A stretch of DNA of 64,000 nucleotides from Pisaster brevispinus (taxonomy: Eukaryota; Echinodermata; Asteroidea; Forcipulatida; Asteriidae): assembly GCA_023634235.1 (NCBI GenBank), contig JAMKCF010000007.1, positions 21,768,592 to 21,832,591 of the forward strand, in the 5' to 3' direction. The notes under the pieces are model-generated. The model was given only the letters and a program-made list of their open reading frames with translations. It ran no database searches and was not told where the DNA came from. The position numbers and the translations under genes are program-made. Below, piece after piece: positions 54,703-64,000 of the stretch; positions within the stretch are counted from its first letter, which is position 1; the number at the start of each line of letters is the position of its first letter.

Positions 54703-56765
54703 TCAATCCTTGGAGGAATTCTTATCCTTAATTGCATCTGCTACACCAGAAGCAGCAGCCCCTACTGCTGCTCCAGCACCACCAACTACAGCAGTACCTG
54801 CAGCTCCTAACCCTGCAGCCCCTACTGACTGCAGAACAGCCACTGCACTTCCAGCTGCAACAGCACCACCATTTGCAACTGCTGCTGTAGACATCATGCT
54901 TGCTGCAATGGATCCTGCTGCTATTCCAGCTGATGTAAATCCTACAGCAGTGAGTACAAATGGAGCTGCAGCCACAGCAAGTACTCCACCAAAAGCTGCT
55001 GCTACGAGATGTTTCTTCTTGAAGCCTAAAATATAAAACAAAGTTATAGAATGGTGATTTTAGGCTTGTTGTTGCATGGTGGGCATAACAATTTTCTGTA
55101 TCTATGTCATTAATGTTTCAGAGAAGTCAGGGCTCTGAACTTAACTCCTTATCTACATTTAATAGATGTAATATTTGCATCAGAATGAAAAATTTTTAAT
55201 TTGTTTTTTCCCTTACACCGATGTGTAATTAAGCACTGTATGCTCAGTGCTTTCCCAAGCTCTGTGAAAAAAAAATCCACAGGCAATCACTCAGGTGGGA
55301 TTCGAACCCACGACCTTTGCATTGCTAGAACAGATGTTTTATCTTCAATACGCTGTGCTTTCTCTTGTCCACTGATATAAACAGGCTAGGTATTACATGC
55401 TTATGGTGGGCCAACTAACTAGATTTTGAGATTAATTTACCAGGATTGGCTTCTTTTACCAGGAAGAATTAATAACTAGGCCTACTACAGGTTTAGAATT
55501 AAAGCTCACATACCTGGTTTAACAACTTACTTAGATGTAGATTTCAAAAAATTATTTTGTTGGCTGGTTCAATGATAAGTTTTCAGACTAAGAAATTATA
55601 AATGTCAAATTTTAACTGTTTTGGGGCCCCCTCCCCTAAACCATGAAACACAAACAAGCTGACATTTCAATATTGATTGTAACAATCTGACAATGGATTG
55701 TCACATGTTTAGGCCTACACGATAACTTACTGCTTTTTTGTTTGGTTTTAGGAGCAGCTTGTGATAACTGGCCCGCAAACAGCGCAGCAAACTGTCTGGC
55801 AAAGTTTGATGCCCTCAAATTTGCCTTCAAACTGGTGTCTTTAGGACTGAAATCATCCAGTGACAGCCGTAGGCTGGACCCATCATCAAAACTGACCTGA
55901 AAAAAGTTAAAATTTTGTAAGCCAAATAATTATTACGATGCCACTCACAAAGATTTGGTTTGGAACAAATTGAGTTGTGATGATTAAGGGTTTTTTGTTG
56001 TGTTCAATTTGTGAGCTTTTGTAATTTTCAGTTGACTGATTTGACTCCAGTACGAAAACAGCCACAATTTTTTTCTGCAAGTTTAGAAGGACAAGATTTT
56101 CTTTCATAATAAATAATACAAGACATTTTATAGCCATAATGCAGGAGCCTCTATTCATGACTTACAACAAGTTGTTTGGTGTTTGATCATAAGACAAAAG
56201 AGACTTAAAAAGACAAAAAAACAAGAAAAGTTACTCGGTTGAGGGCAGAACAATATTTGCACGTATATTTTGTTTATTTTTCAGTAGAAATTTATTGCAT
56301 AACACTGAAATGATAATTTTTTCAAGTAAAATTTAAAAAAATAAATAATATAGAGACAACTGCCGGTTGTAAGACCATATACAGAGTCTAGATCACGCTG
56401 CGAAGATCGGTGCGTCATGGCGTGGGAAAACGCTGGCAACGTTTATCTAGTAGTAGTTTTAATAGATGTTTACATACTTCTAATATGCAAAGGAAGTTAA
56501 TTAGGACATCAGTTGATACCTTGCATTAGTTTGTGTTTTTCAATTCAAAGAAAAAGCCATGGTGCCTTGAAAACTGGTCACACGAGGATGTAAGAACTTT
56601 TAATCATTCTTTTATTTAATGCTTTACCTGTATTTGTCTGCCAGTTCCATCTTGTAATGCACGGACAGCCACGATGAAAGTAAGACGAGAAGCATCTGAA
56701 TTTAGGACTGGACTGCCATTATTTATAAGAATGAGTTTGTTTTCAAGTTTCATAACCCACCACAT
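54703..56765 (-). CDS. IFI27-like: IFI27/ISG12-like protein, copy C, with N-terminal extension
   Basis: Three exons on the minus strand: a first exon ending 56628 (donor GTAAAG), 55896-55731 (acceptor TTTTTTCAG, donor GTAAGT) and 55025-54703, with phases 0 and 1. Using the ATG at 56765 the protein has 208 residues; the exon is open further up to about 56807, so the true start may lie on another exon. Residues 1-46 start [20 protein letters not shown]; exon 2 starts [18 protein letters not shown] and holds [12 protein letters not shown]. The last exon is the IFI6/IFI27 domain ([36 protein letters not shown]) ending KDKNSSKD. The first about 100 residues show no domain I know and look strand-rich and soluble. 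A role in membrane-linked immunity or apoptosis is family knowledge only. A matching linker exon precedes copy A. Confidence 0.86.
55230..55385 (-). repeat. tRNA-derived SINE fragment (copy C intron)
   Basis: On the minus strand CAGTGGACAAGAGAAAGCAC leads to AAGGTCGTGGGTTCGAATCC, a good B box and T arm. The A box and D arm are poor, so it is read as a SINE remnant within the intron of copy C. Confidence 0.55.
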
Positions 56766-57753
56766 GGTCGAATTTATTATTGGTACTTTTTGTGGAAATT
56801 GCCTCACTTCACAGGAGAAGTATATTATGGAGTGTTACCTTTGATCAGTGGGCGTATATACCAGAATAAAAAAGGCAGAGAACACCGGAAGGACAATTTG
56901 AAACCTTGAAATCTGGGTTGAGCGCAAAACAGCACCCCGCGCAAATGTGAGTACTATTGCTTGTGCACACAAGTTTTGAATAATATGCGCAGAATTTTAC
57001 TTGGCTGTTCTCGACATTGATCTCTATTATCTATTATTATCTCATTATCATAGAGATCAATGGTTAAGGTTCGCAGCCTCACTACCATGGGCAGCGCACT
57101 GTCGATACTATACATTTCCCGCGGTTCGAAGTATAGCGGGAAATAAATGTCTTATAGGAATTTGGGTAATGCATTGTGCATATCAGGTGGATATTATGTA
57201 ATAGGGGTTAAGATTGAGGTTTAAAAGGAGGTTACAAAGGTATTGAAGACAGTTCTAGCAAGCACTTTCACAGCGTACTTCTCGTTAATTCCATATGAAA
57301 TAAGTAATGTAATTGACTTAAATTTAATTTCGGCGGCCAAGGTGAGGTCTAACACCTTCACGGAGGGGGACTCTGAATGTCTTTGGGCACAGGTTTCCAG
57401 AGTAACTTCTCTGGTTTTTCCTGGAAGTCGTGTTCTCACAATGATGTGTTTATGGTATTCAGTAGCAATGTCAGCTTAATGGAAAATTCAGCCTATATGA
57501 GGTATAACTTTCCAGAGTATGACATAAAGTTACGAATCCAAAGATCTCTTTGGTAAAAGGTATTCAGTAGAGTTGGAACTGAATATAATAGGTACATAAT
57601 TTTACTTATGTTTTCTTATATAATAAAAGAGTAGGCGTCGCTCCTTGTGCTTCGCTAACGCCATATATGTGTATTGGGAAGAGTTATTATTGTGTATTAT
57701 GCAGTGAATATAGATAAGACCTCTCGTCACTAACCCCTGGTGGTGGTGGTACT

Positions 57754-57806
57754 GTACTGAAGAACAACGCTGATTGGCCGAGCCAATCAGCGTTGTTCTT
57801 CAGTAC
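57754..57806. repeat. Perfect 25 bp-arm palindrome
   Basis: GTACTGAAGAACAACGCTGA and five more bases pair without mismatch to the right arm across a 3-base centre (CGA). The sequence that follows (TACTTTGCGTCCGTGC...) is repeated, diverged, near 59600-59700. Confidence 0.92.
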
Positions 57807-57914
57807 ATCCCTCACAAAGGGTGACTACTTTGCGTCCGTGCACGCTTTTAAAAAGCTTTCGAGCGCTTGTAGGACGCTTAGTACACGCGTGTGAAAATGC
57901 AAGTATTTTGACGC

Positions 57915-58061
57915 AATAGACCGTGCAAGTCTCGCGCGTATTCGAACATTTTTGGGACCACTGTGGTCCCACGTACATTGCTTTAACGCGTTAAAGAAAC
58001 AAACTCACGTGGTTTAACGGATCCCAATGTTCGAATACGCGCGAGACTTGCACAGTCTATT
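57915..58061. mobile_element. Hairpin MITE AATAGACCGTGCAAGTCTCG
   Basis: AATAGACCGTGCAAGTCTCG...TTCGAACATT at the left pairs with AATGTTCGAA...CGAGACTTGCACAGTCTATT at the right, 147 bp overall. Confidence 0.8.
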
Positions 58062-58220
58062 CCATTTCAAATGAATGGTGTTTTTACACCCTAAACTGCA
58101 TACAGTTAGACATCATAAAATCAAAGAAGAATGACAGGACCAATTGCTTTTTGACTTGATACCTCTTTTACGGGTTACCATACTTGAGCGCGCGCGTAGA
58201 ATGGATCGTCCTGAGGCCTA

Positions 58221-58253
58221 ATTAAAATGTGCTAGATTCTAGCACATTTTAAT
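58221..58253. repeat. Perfect 16 bp-arm palindrome
   Basis: ATTAAAATGTGCTAGA and TCTAGCACATTTTAAT are exact inverted copies separated by one base. Confidence 0.9.
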
Positions 58254-60001
58254 GAACCAATTCCAGGGGTTATGATCATAGAGATAGACCTTTCCATTGT
58301 TGCTAAACAAACAGCGCTGGTTGGCATGAACCGCCGAATGTTAGTAAAACATTCAATCGTGTTAACAGATTTTCGGCAAGCTTCTAATTTTATTATTAAT
58401 TAAAGTACCTCCCATGATCGGTTGCTTTGTTTCCAGTAAATTCAACACTATTTGTAGCTATCTGTTTTTGTTTTGCATTTGATAGCTTTCCATAGTTTTA
58501 AAACCTGGGTTGGCAAACACTTGGGATGTGACGTTGCAAAAGAAAGGTCTATATCATTGACAAGTCAGGCAGCCGGTGCAGTAATGCATGATGCTAACCG
58601 ATGATGATGATGATATCATTGATCAATGGGTCTATATGATCGAGCAAGGCATGCTGGGAAAAAATGGCGCGGCGAGATCGATCATCCCTGGGAACGATGA
58701 CAGGTCTCGGGTTCGCGACAAGTCCAACGCATGCGTTGTGCGGACTGAACGAGCTCTTTGCAAAATACCGCCACCATGCGTTGAATAAAAGACAGTTCAC
58801 GTGCGGCGCGCGGCTTTGCATGTGCTTTGCCGCGAAATCCCAGCAAGTTCGATTGAAAATATCGAAGAAATCCCATTTAATGGTGTGCAGCGATACCACA
58901 AGAAACGGAGACAGTGACTGAGCTATAGTGGAGTGTACTAAGGTAGCAAAAGTATATTCATTTTGAAAGTTGTTTACTTGGTCTTCTTCCTTGGATTTTT
59001 GATGTCATTTCATGAAGTAGCCTGCCTGGTGTACACTGTAACTGTAAGGGGATGTCATCCCCAGTGGACATGGTGGATCATTGTCAATGTCATGAATGTC
59101 ATGGATGTTGCACTATACTACACTGACGTCTTGCGTATAAAAAGCTTCTGTACCATGCGAACAGAATTTTGACTAATGTTTTTTCATATTTTTACCTGAT
59201 TTAAGAAGCTGAAAATTCTGTTCATATATTCTTCATGGCCATAACTACACTGTTGGGGCGTCCAAAAATAACAAATAAATCCATGGATGATGATCCAGAC
59301 ACTGCCAGAAAATAAATCGCAGATCCACACTAACGTTTTAAACATCATGTACCGATCGACAAGTGAGCACGTGTGCGCATGTGTGAAATGCATAGCAACT
59401 CCATCGACTTCCGGGTCAATGCGCCTTAGCACGAACGAATGTAGTCTAGGTAGTAATAAAGACTTTGTTTTGATCTGTCACAATATTTCCCAGCAAGATG
59501 GCACCAGGTTCGCTACATACCATGGGCAGCGCGCCGTATCGATACCTCTCATCACTAACCCCTGTTAGTGTTAGGGATGTACTGAAAAACAGTGCTGATC
59601 TCAAAAGTTACTACTCTGCGTGCATGCATTTTAAAAACTTTGGAGCACTTGTAGGAGGCTTAGTACACGTGCGTCAAAATGCAAGTATTTTGACACGATT
59701 CTGTTTTTAATGCATCATGATTAAACTGACTGTATTCACTTATTATATAAATAACAGTTTGCGGCTAAAATTCTGTATCCGGGCGCCACTTTCTGCCGCC
59801 ACTTTCTGTTTCTCAACACTTTTTTCATGGAATTGCAACCCACTCTCTCCTGGACAGTCAGCAATGCTTTTTAGGAGAGTACACTAAAAATGCAAGATTT
59901 CTCCTGTCACTGTCAGGGTCAGGGTTAGGTTTTAACTGGATCTTCTTCATTTTTTGTTCATAGTTGAACGTAAAATATTTCCTTTGTTTCATGTAGCTGA
60001 A

Positions 60002-62152
60002 ATGGGAGAGAAAGTCCTTGTTCTTGGTAATGGAGGTAGGGAGCATACCTTGGCATGGAAGTTGGCTCAGTCGGCCACAATCACTCAAGTTGTCGTTGCA
60101 CCTGGCAATGCTGGCACTCAAGCAGTCCCAAAGGTTTTGAATACAAGTAAGTGTAGATTGATTGATTGATTTTGTTTGTTGACAAATAAGTTGAGACATG
60201 TGCGTAAATGTGATCAAACAATTTTTGAGACTAACTAAGCAGTGTGCTAAGATAAGTGAGATACTTGAATATATTTTTTTAAAAGGTACTTAAGTGCCCA
60301 ACTCAAGTTAGCGGGGTGCTTAAAACTTAATAAAGGGAGGGTATACCTTTGGTAGTAACTCCAAAAATGAATCACCATTTAAATTTACTTGGTAAGAAGT
60401 ACTGCAGCTGTTGATAATGTATGACATTTTGAGAAACAATTCCCTTGTAAGGAATGTGGTTGTAGAGAAAGGGATTCAAAAAGGTTTCAGTCTGAGAAGC
60501 GTTTCTTGCATGAAACATTTCTCAGATTGTGTATTCCATTATTCTTCCTGCGTGGACTTAACCACTCTAGGTTTTTGCCGCTATCCCCAAAACACTACCA
60601 CCTTTTAGAATGAAATTGTTCACAGGTTAGTTTTATTTAACATAGGATTAGAACAATGGAAGACTTTGGAACACTAGGTGGCAGCAGACTTACCAGATAA
60701 ATTTCCATTGTTTACATAGTTCTGAGCATGCGCCCAATTCTCCGAACAATGGATTTACCTGGTAAGTCTGCTGCCACCTAGTGTCCCCATTGAACACTTC
60801 CAAAAACCAAGGGTAAACTTTACCTTTAGGTGCATGCTTTAAAAAGTGTTCCACTAAGTAAAGTTTTGTGAATACGGGAAACAGTAACCTTCTCAAGAAT
60901 AGAGCTTAACTACCTACACAGTGTCTTTCAAACTATATAGATCCACCACCAAACAAAGCTTGAGATTCTATATGAATCTTCTCTTGACCAGGTGATGTAT
61001 CAGTAAAGGACCCATCACAGCTTGTATCATGGTGTCAAACCAATCACATTAACCTGGTTGTGGTTGGTCCTGAGGCTCCACTGGCTGCAGGAATCTCGGA
61101 TACACTCACAGCAGCCGGCATTGACTGCTTTGGACCAACGAGGGCAGCAGCACAGATAGAATCCAGTAAAGAGTACGCTAAGGGGTTCATGGACAGACAT
61201 GGGATTCCTACGGCGAGGTGGAAGGCTTTCTCTGACGCCGAGTCTGCTTGTCATCATATTATGAGGTGCACCAAGTTTTATTTGTCTGGGAATTTGTTTG
61301 GGATCCATGAAATCATTCTTATAACAAAAGTTGTAAATGTTTTTTCTTAGATGTTTGTTGAACATTGACAAAATTTTCACGGTAATGAGTGCTAAGGATG
61401 GGATTGGCGAGTTGCACTTTATCACTCCATAATCTCCTTTACTAAAACCCTAACCACTTGCCCATCAAAATCCAACAGGATGTTTTATTTGATTCTGTTG
61501 GATTGAGGGCTGTACTACTAAACTGATTTGTGCATGAGATCAGGCATGCCACCATAATCAGAATCCAACAGTTTGGGTGTTGAGTTACGGTATGGTGTTG
61601 CATTTTGTTAGAATGAGGAAGGATCCTAGTAAATCATTCTTGGGATCAGGCATACCACCATAATCAGAGTCCAACAGTTTGGGTGTTGAGTTATGGTATG
61701 GTGTTGCATTTTGTTAGAATGAGGAAGGATCCTAGTGTGTAAAAGCACTTGCCTCTCACTACTGTGCTCTGCCTCCGTGGTCATCATACATAAATGTATA
61801 TGGGTCCATGTGGCGGGCTGCCAAAGGCCTCTTTACACAACTTCAGCTCGACCACGGTGTAGCCACATCCTTCGCAATTCAGCTTCTCATAGTTCATCTA
61901 TCATTCAAAACCAAAATGGGTGATATTGAATGGTCAGTTAGTAGGAGGGTTATAAGATTTCTGATAGTTAGTCTGATTTTGTCTGTCTACTTTTTATTAA
62001 TGCTATCTTGGCATGGTTCTGTGTGTGATTTCTTATTCAGTGCAGAGTACCAGGCGTTAGTGGTAAAAGCCAGTGGATTAGCAGCAGGTAAAGGTGTGAT
62101 TGTGGCGAGTACCAAGGAGGAAGCGTGTCAGGCAGTCAGGGACATCATCCAG
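60002..62152 (+). CDS. GART: Phosphoribosylglycinamide synthetase domain of GART (3' partial)
   Basis: Three exons: 60002-60146, 60992-61265 and 62041-62152, with phases 1, 2 and 0, giving residues 1-177. The remaining exons lie beyond the window. The ATG follows an acceptor (TTTCATGTAG) by five bases, so an upstream untranslated exon is expected. MGEKVLVLGNGGREHTLAWK is the conserved N-terminus of glycinamide ribonucleotide synthetase; VVGPEAPLAAGI (72-83) and GFMDRHGIPTARWKAF follow, then VVKASGLAAGKGVIV (147-161), the ATP-grasp glycine-rich loop. The enzyme joins phosphoribosylamine and glycine in purine synthesis in the cytosol. In animals this domain is normally fused to AIRS and GART domains; the fusion cannot be checked here. 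Intron 1 holds a MITE with a nested hairpin, intron 2 a tandem duplication and intron 3 a hAT-like element. Confidence 0.97.
60330..60829. mobile_element. MITE, AAAGGGAGGGTATACCTTTG family, with nested insertion (GART intron 1)
   Basis: Ends TAAAGGGAGGGTATACCTTT and AAGGGTAAACTTTACCTTTA. The internal GCTGTTGATAATGTAT and GAGAAACAATTCC are shared with 34391-34714. A separate hairpin at 60671-60784 breaks it. Confidence 0.75.
60671..60784. mobile_element. Hairpin MITE ACACTAGGTGGCAGCAGACT
   Basis: ACACTAGGTGGCAGCAGACT at the left and AGTCTGCTGCCACCTAGTGT at the right are perfect inverted ends of a 114 bp element. A related piece (CTGCTGCCACCTAGCGTTCC) is at about 46480. Confidence 0.85.
61539..61735. 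repeat. Direct duplication, 106 bp unit (GART intron 2)
   Basis: ATCAGGCAT(G/A)CCACCATAA at 61539 recurs at 61645, each followed by TCCAACAGTTTGGGTGTTGA and ATGAGGAAGGATCCTAGT. The dispersed copy at 30449-30600 has the same phrases. Confidence 0.88.
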
Positions 62153-64000
62153 GTAACGGACAAAGGGAGTCTGATAATTCTCCATTATGGTTGAATTGTG
62201 TTTGTTTATCACTGATGTTCAGGACCAGGGTTGTCACTAGCCAAAATTGAGTGGCGGTCGGTAATTTTTGTCCGAAGATGCATTGCGGTATATTTTCCGC
62301 AAAATTTTGGGTCGCCCGCAAGTTTTTTCACTCGCCCGTATGTATTTATGGACACACAATTTTCGTAGCATAAAAAAAAAAAACACACACACACACACAC
62401 ACGGAAATTTGCGGAAATCTTATCCCCTAATTTCTGCCCTTAATAATCCTGTTTTCATCGACATCCATTTTTATGGATTTGTGATTTGAGAATTGGTTTT
62501 ATAGAACTTCTTTCGCAATGAAATCTTTGTGTTAACGATCGATCGACGACGCACGATGGAGAAAAAAATCAATGAACTTTGCCATGCAACGCCCTCTATC
62601 GGCAACAGTTGTCGATGCTTGAATAGCCTTAACCCAACGCTGTGTATAGTACAGAATCCACGGGCGTGCGCCACACTGTGCAGGATTTCTTTACTCGACT
62701 CGTGAACGTGTACAGAGTTGGAGGCTAGCCAAGCTTTCTTATGAATATGGTATTTTTTAACGTGCCAATCACAGCGTGCGGAATGTTGGTTAGGATGGAC
62801 TTTGGACCTGCTGTTGTACTGTACAATACACCATGTGCTGTGTGCGTGCATGGACTACAGGCGGGCGAGTGAACGTTGTGGGGCCTGTGAATACTCACTA
62901 CCATTACCATGTGGTTTATGTGCGTGCGTGTTTTACCTATGAACGATCGTGATCGCGATCGCGATTGCAGCCACATTAAACTCAACTCGACACAATTAAT
63001 AGTCGCTCTATCCTTAGTCGCGCAAGCCTAGATCAGTGAGTATATTTGTCAGAAATTGTCAGGAATGGATACTAAAACGAAACCCGATGTATTTTGTCAT
63101 AAATACAAACATTTACTGTTGGCTTCTGATGACAAAATAATGAAATATTCAGCATTTTCGGTCGAATTTAGTGCCGGTCGGTAAAGCTCCTAGCAAGGCA
63201 AAGTCCCGGTCGGGTATCTCTGAGTGCCGGCAGGCCCGACCGGCCCGACCGGCACCGACCGGCGTAGTGACAACGCTGTTCAGGACAATGTGTTGATGAT
63301 AACAGCACAGTCCTACACAGTTGAACTAGTCAGCTTATCCCTTCATTAGGAGAAAGTTCGGACAAGTGGTCGACCTTTGGTCAATGGCCAGCATGCTCAC
63401 TAATATTATCTAGTGTGAGCAAGGCTGGTTCAGTCAATCAAGTCGAGGTCGATTACAGCATCTCCAGCCTGCCCAGTGATCTTGGTCCAGATGACCTGGA
63501 CCAGCATGCAAGAAAGCAGCTCTTCAGAACTGGCCAATCCTCGAAGGACATGGTTCAAGCCTATTGACTAGACTTGTCAGCTAAGGCTAAGTTCACGCAC
63601 AAACTATTGTTTACTTTAGTTCAACTAAGTTAGCCCGAAATTTGTCTCGTCGACAAAAGTCGGACTACGCTAGTTAACTATTTGGAACCAGCCTACCAGG
63701 CAAGTTCACATCAATAGCCGTTTTTACAGCACAGTGCTGAGTGGACCAGTTATCAGAAAATGATAGCGTATGTGGAGCCGCTGGTTGCGTTGACATGACA
63801 TGACTAGAGTCGTTTGCACTTTAATGTCTGTGCGCATGCCCTACGTATGTCACTAGACAACCACCAGTTAACCATGAGCAGTGAGCCGGGTTTTCATTTC
63901 AACTGTGTTGCATTTTAATGCAGTGAGCTGGGTTTTCATTTCAATTGTGTTGTAATTTGCTGCATTTAACAGGGTGTCTAGAAAACATCTGGGCCCAATT
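62153..64000. other. GART intron 3 (window end)
   Basis: After the donor at 62153 no further GART exon is recognisable, so this is read as intron. It contains a hAT-like element, AC-repeat sequence and, at the very end (63991-64000), GGGCCCAATT, which may be the left terminus of another MITE of the GGGCCCAATTTCATA family. Confidence 0.6.
62226..63278. mobile_element. hAT-like non-autonomous transposon with exact 8 bp target duplication
   Basis: 1053 bp. The ends CAGGGTTGTCACTA and TAGTGACAACGCTG are inverted with one mismatch, and TTCAGGAC stands directly outside both (62218-62225 and 63279-63286). An 8 bp duplication and CAG...CTG ends are the mark of hAT transposons. Sub-terminal GGTCGGTAA / CCGACCGG motifs are repeated near both ends, likely transposase-binding sites. 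An (AC)n run lies near 62380-62400. No transposase frame is present. Confidence 0.9.

Larger units (their letters stand above)
56808..60001. other. Intergenic region between IFI27-like copy C and GART
   Basis: The two genes are divergent, so both promoters are expected here. A GC-richer patch at about 58640-58830 (near ATGGCGCGGCGAG) and another at 59490-59560 are the best places for a GART first exon, but no donor was assigned. The open frames in this interval overlap both strands and have no domain. Several hairpins (57754-57806, 57915-58061, 58221-58253) and a decayed copy of the 57754-57912 sequence at about 59565-59700 are present. Confidence 0.4.

Noticed and set aside
58588..58921. Several overlapping frames on both strands in a GC-richer patch
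   Set aside because: The open frames reflect higher GC; the patch is better explained as a promoter or first-exon region, and no donor was found.

Overview
The window is AT-rich animal nuclear DNA. Coding information is a small fraction, split into short exons with GT-AG introns, and most of the rest is dense with short inverted-repeat DNA transposons, SINEs and tandem repeats. The gene set (IFI27/ISG12-like genes, COQ3, GART, EEF1AKMT1, a Tctex1 dynein light chain and a MATCAP-type tyrosine carboxypeptidase) points to an invertebrate deuterostome. Several dispersed repeats match what I remember of echinoderm, especially sea-star, genomes, so an asteroid-like echinoderm is my best guess. That taxonomic step is inference.

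Layout. 0-9.5 kb holds no recognisable gene but a pogo/Tigger-like transposon with exact ends and a nested tRNA-derived SINE. 9.5-11.1 kb has the likely 3' end of an unidentified plus-strand transcript. 15.1-15.7 kb is a single-exon DYNLT5 (TCTEX1D1)-like gene (+). 17.9-20.4 kb is EEF1AKMT1 (-), four exons, complete. 23.5-28.5 kb is a MATCAP-like metallopeptidase (+), five coding exons, with a long disordered tail. 29-33.7 kb is repeat-rich, with two related foldback elements. 33.9-35.1 kb is IFI27-like copy A (-). 36.4-38.8 kb is a patchwork of nested MITEs and a degenerate reiterated element. 39.4-40.8 kb is a decayed Cys-rich gene fragment. 44.5-44.8 kb is a non-LTR reverse transcriptase relic. 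44.9-48.9 kb is COQ3 (-), five exons, complete, with a mitochondrial presequence. 50.1-51.3 kb and 54.7-56.8 kb are IFI27-like copies B and C (-), separated by a 1.7 kb near-palindromic element. 60.0-62.2 kb is the 5' part of GART (+), which runs off the window; its third intron carries a hAT-like element with an exact 8 bp target duplication.

The genes do not form a pathway. EEF1AKMT1 methylates eEF1A, COQ3 works in mitochondrial ubiquinone synthesis, GART in purine synthesis, DYNLT5 is a dynein light-chain homologue and MATCAP edits tubulin tails. The part most worth attention is the IFI27/ISG12-like cluster: three glycine/alanine-rich membrane exons in 22 kb, all entered in phase 1. Two of them are preceded by homologous linker exons, and one has an extra acidic tail exon partly built from a microsatellite.

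Exon boundaries were assigned by eye from splice consensus, reading-frame continuity and protein similarity recalled from memory. No search or alignment was run.
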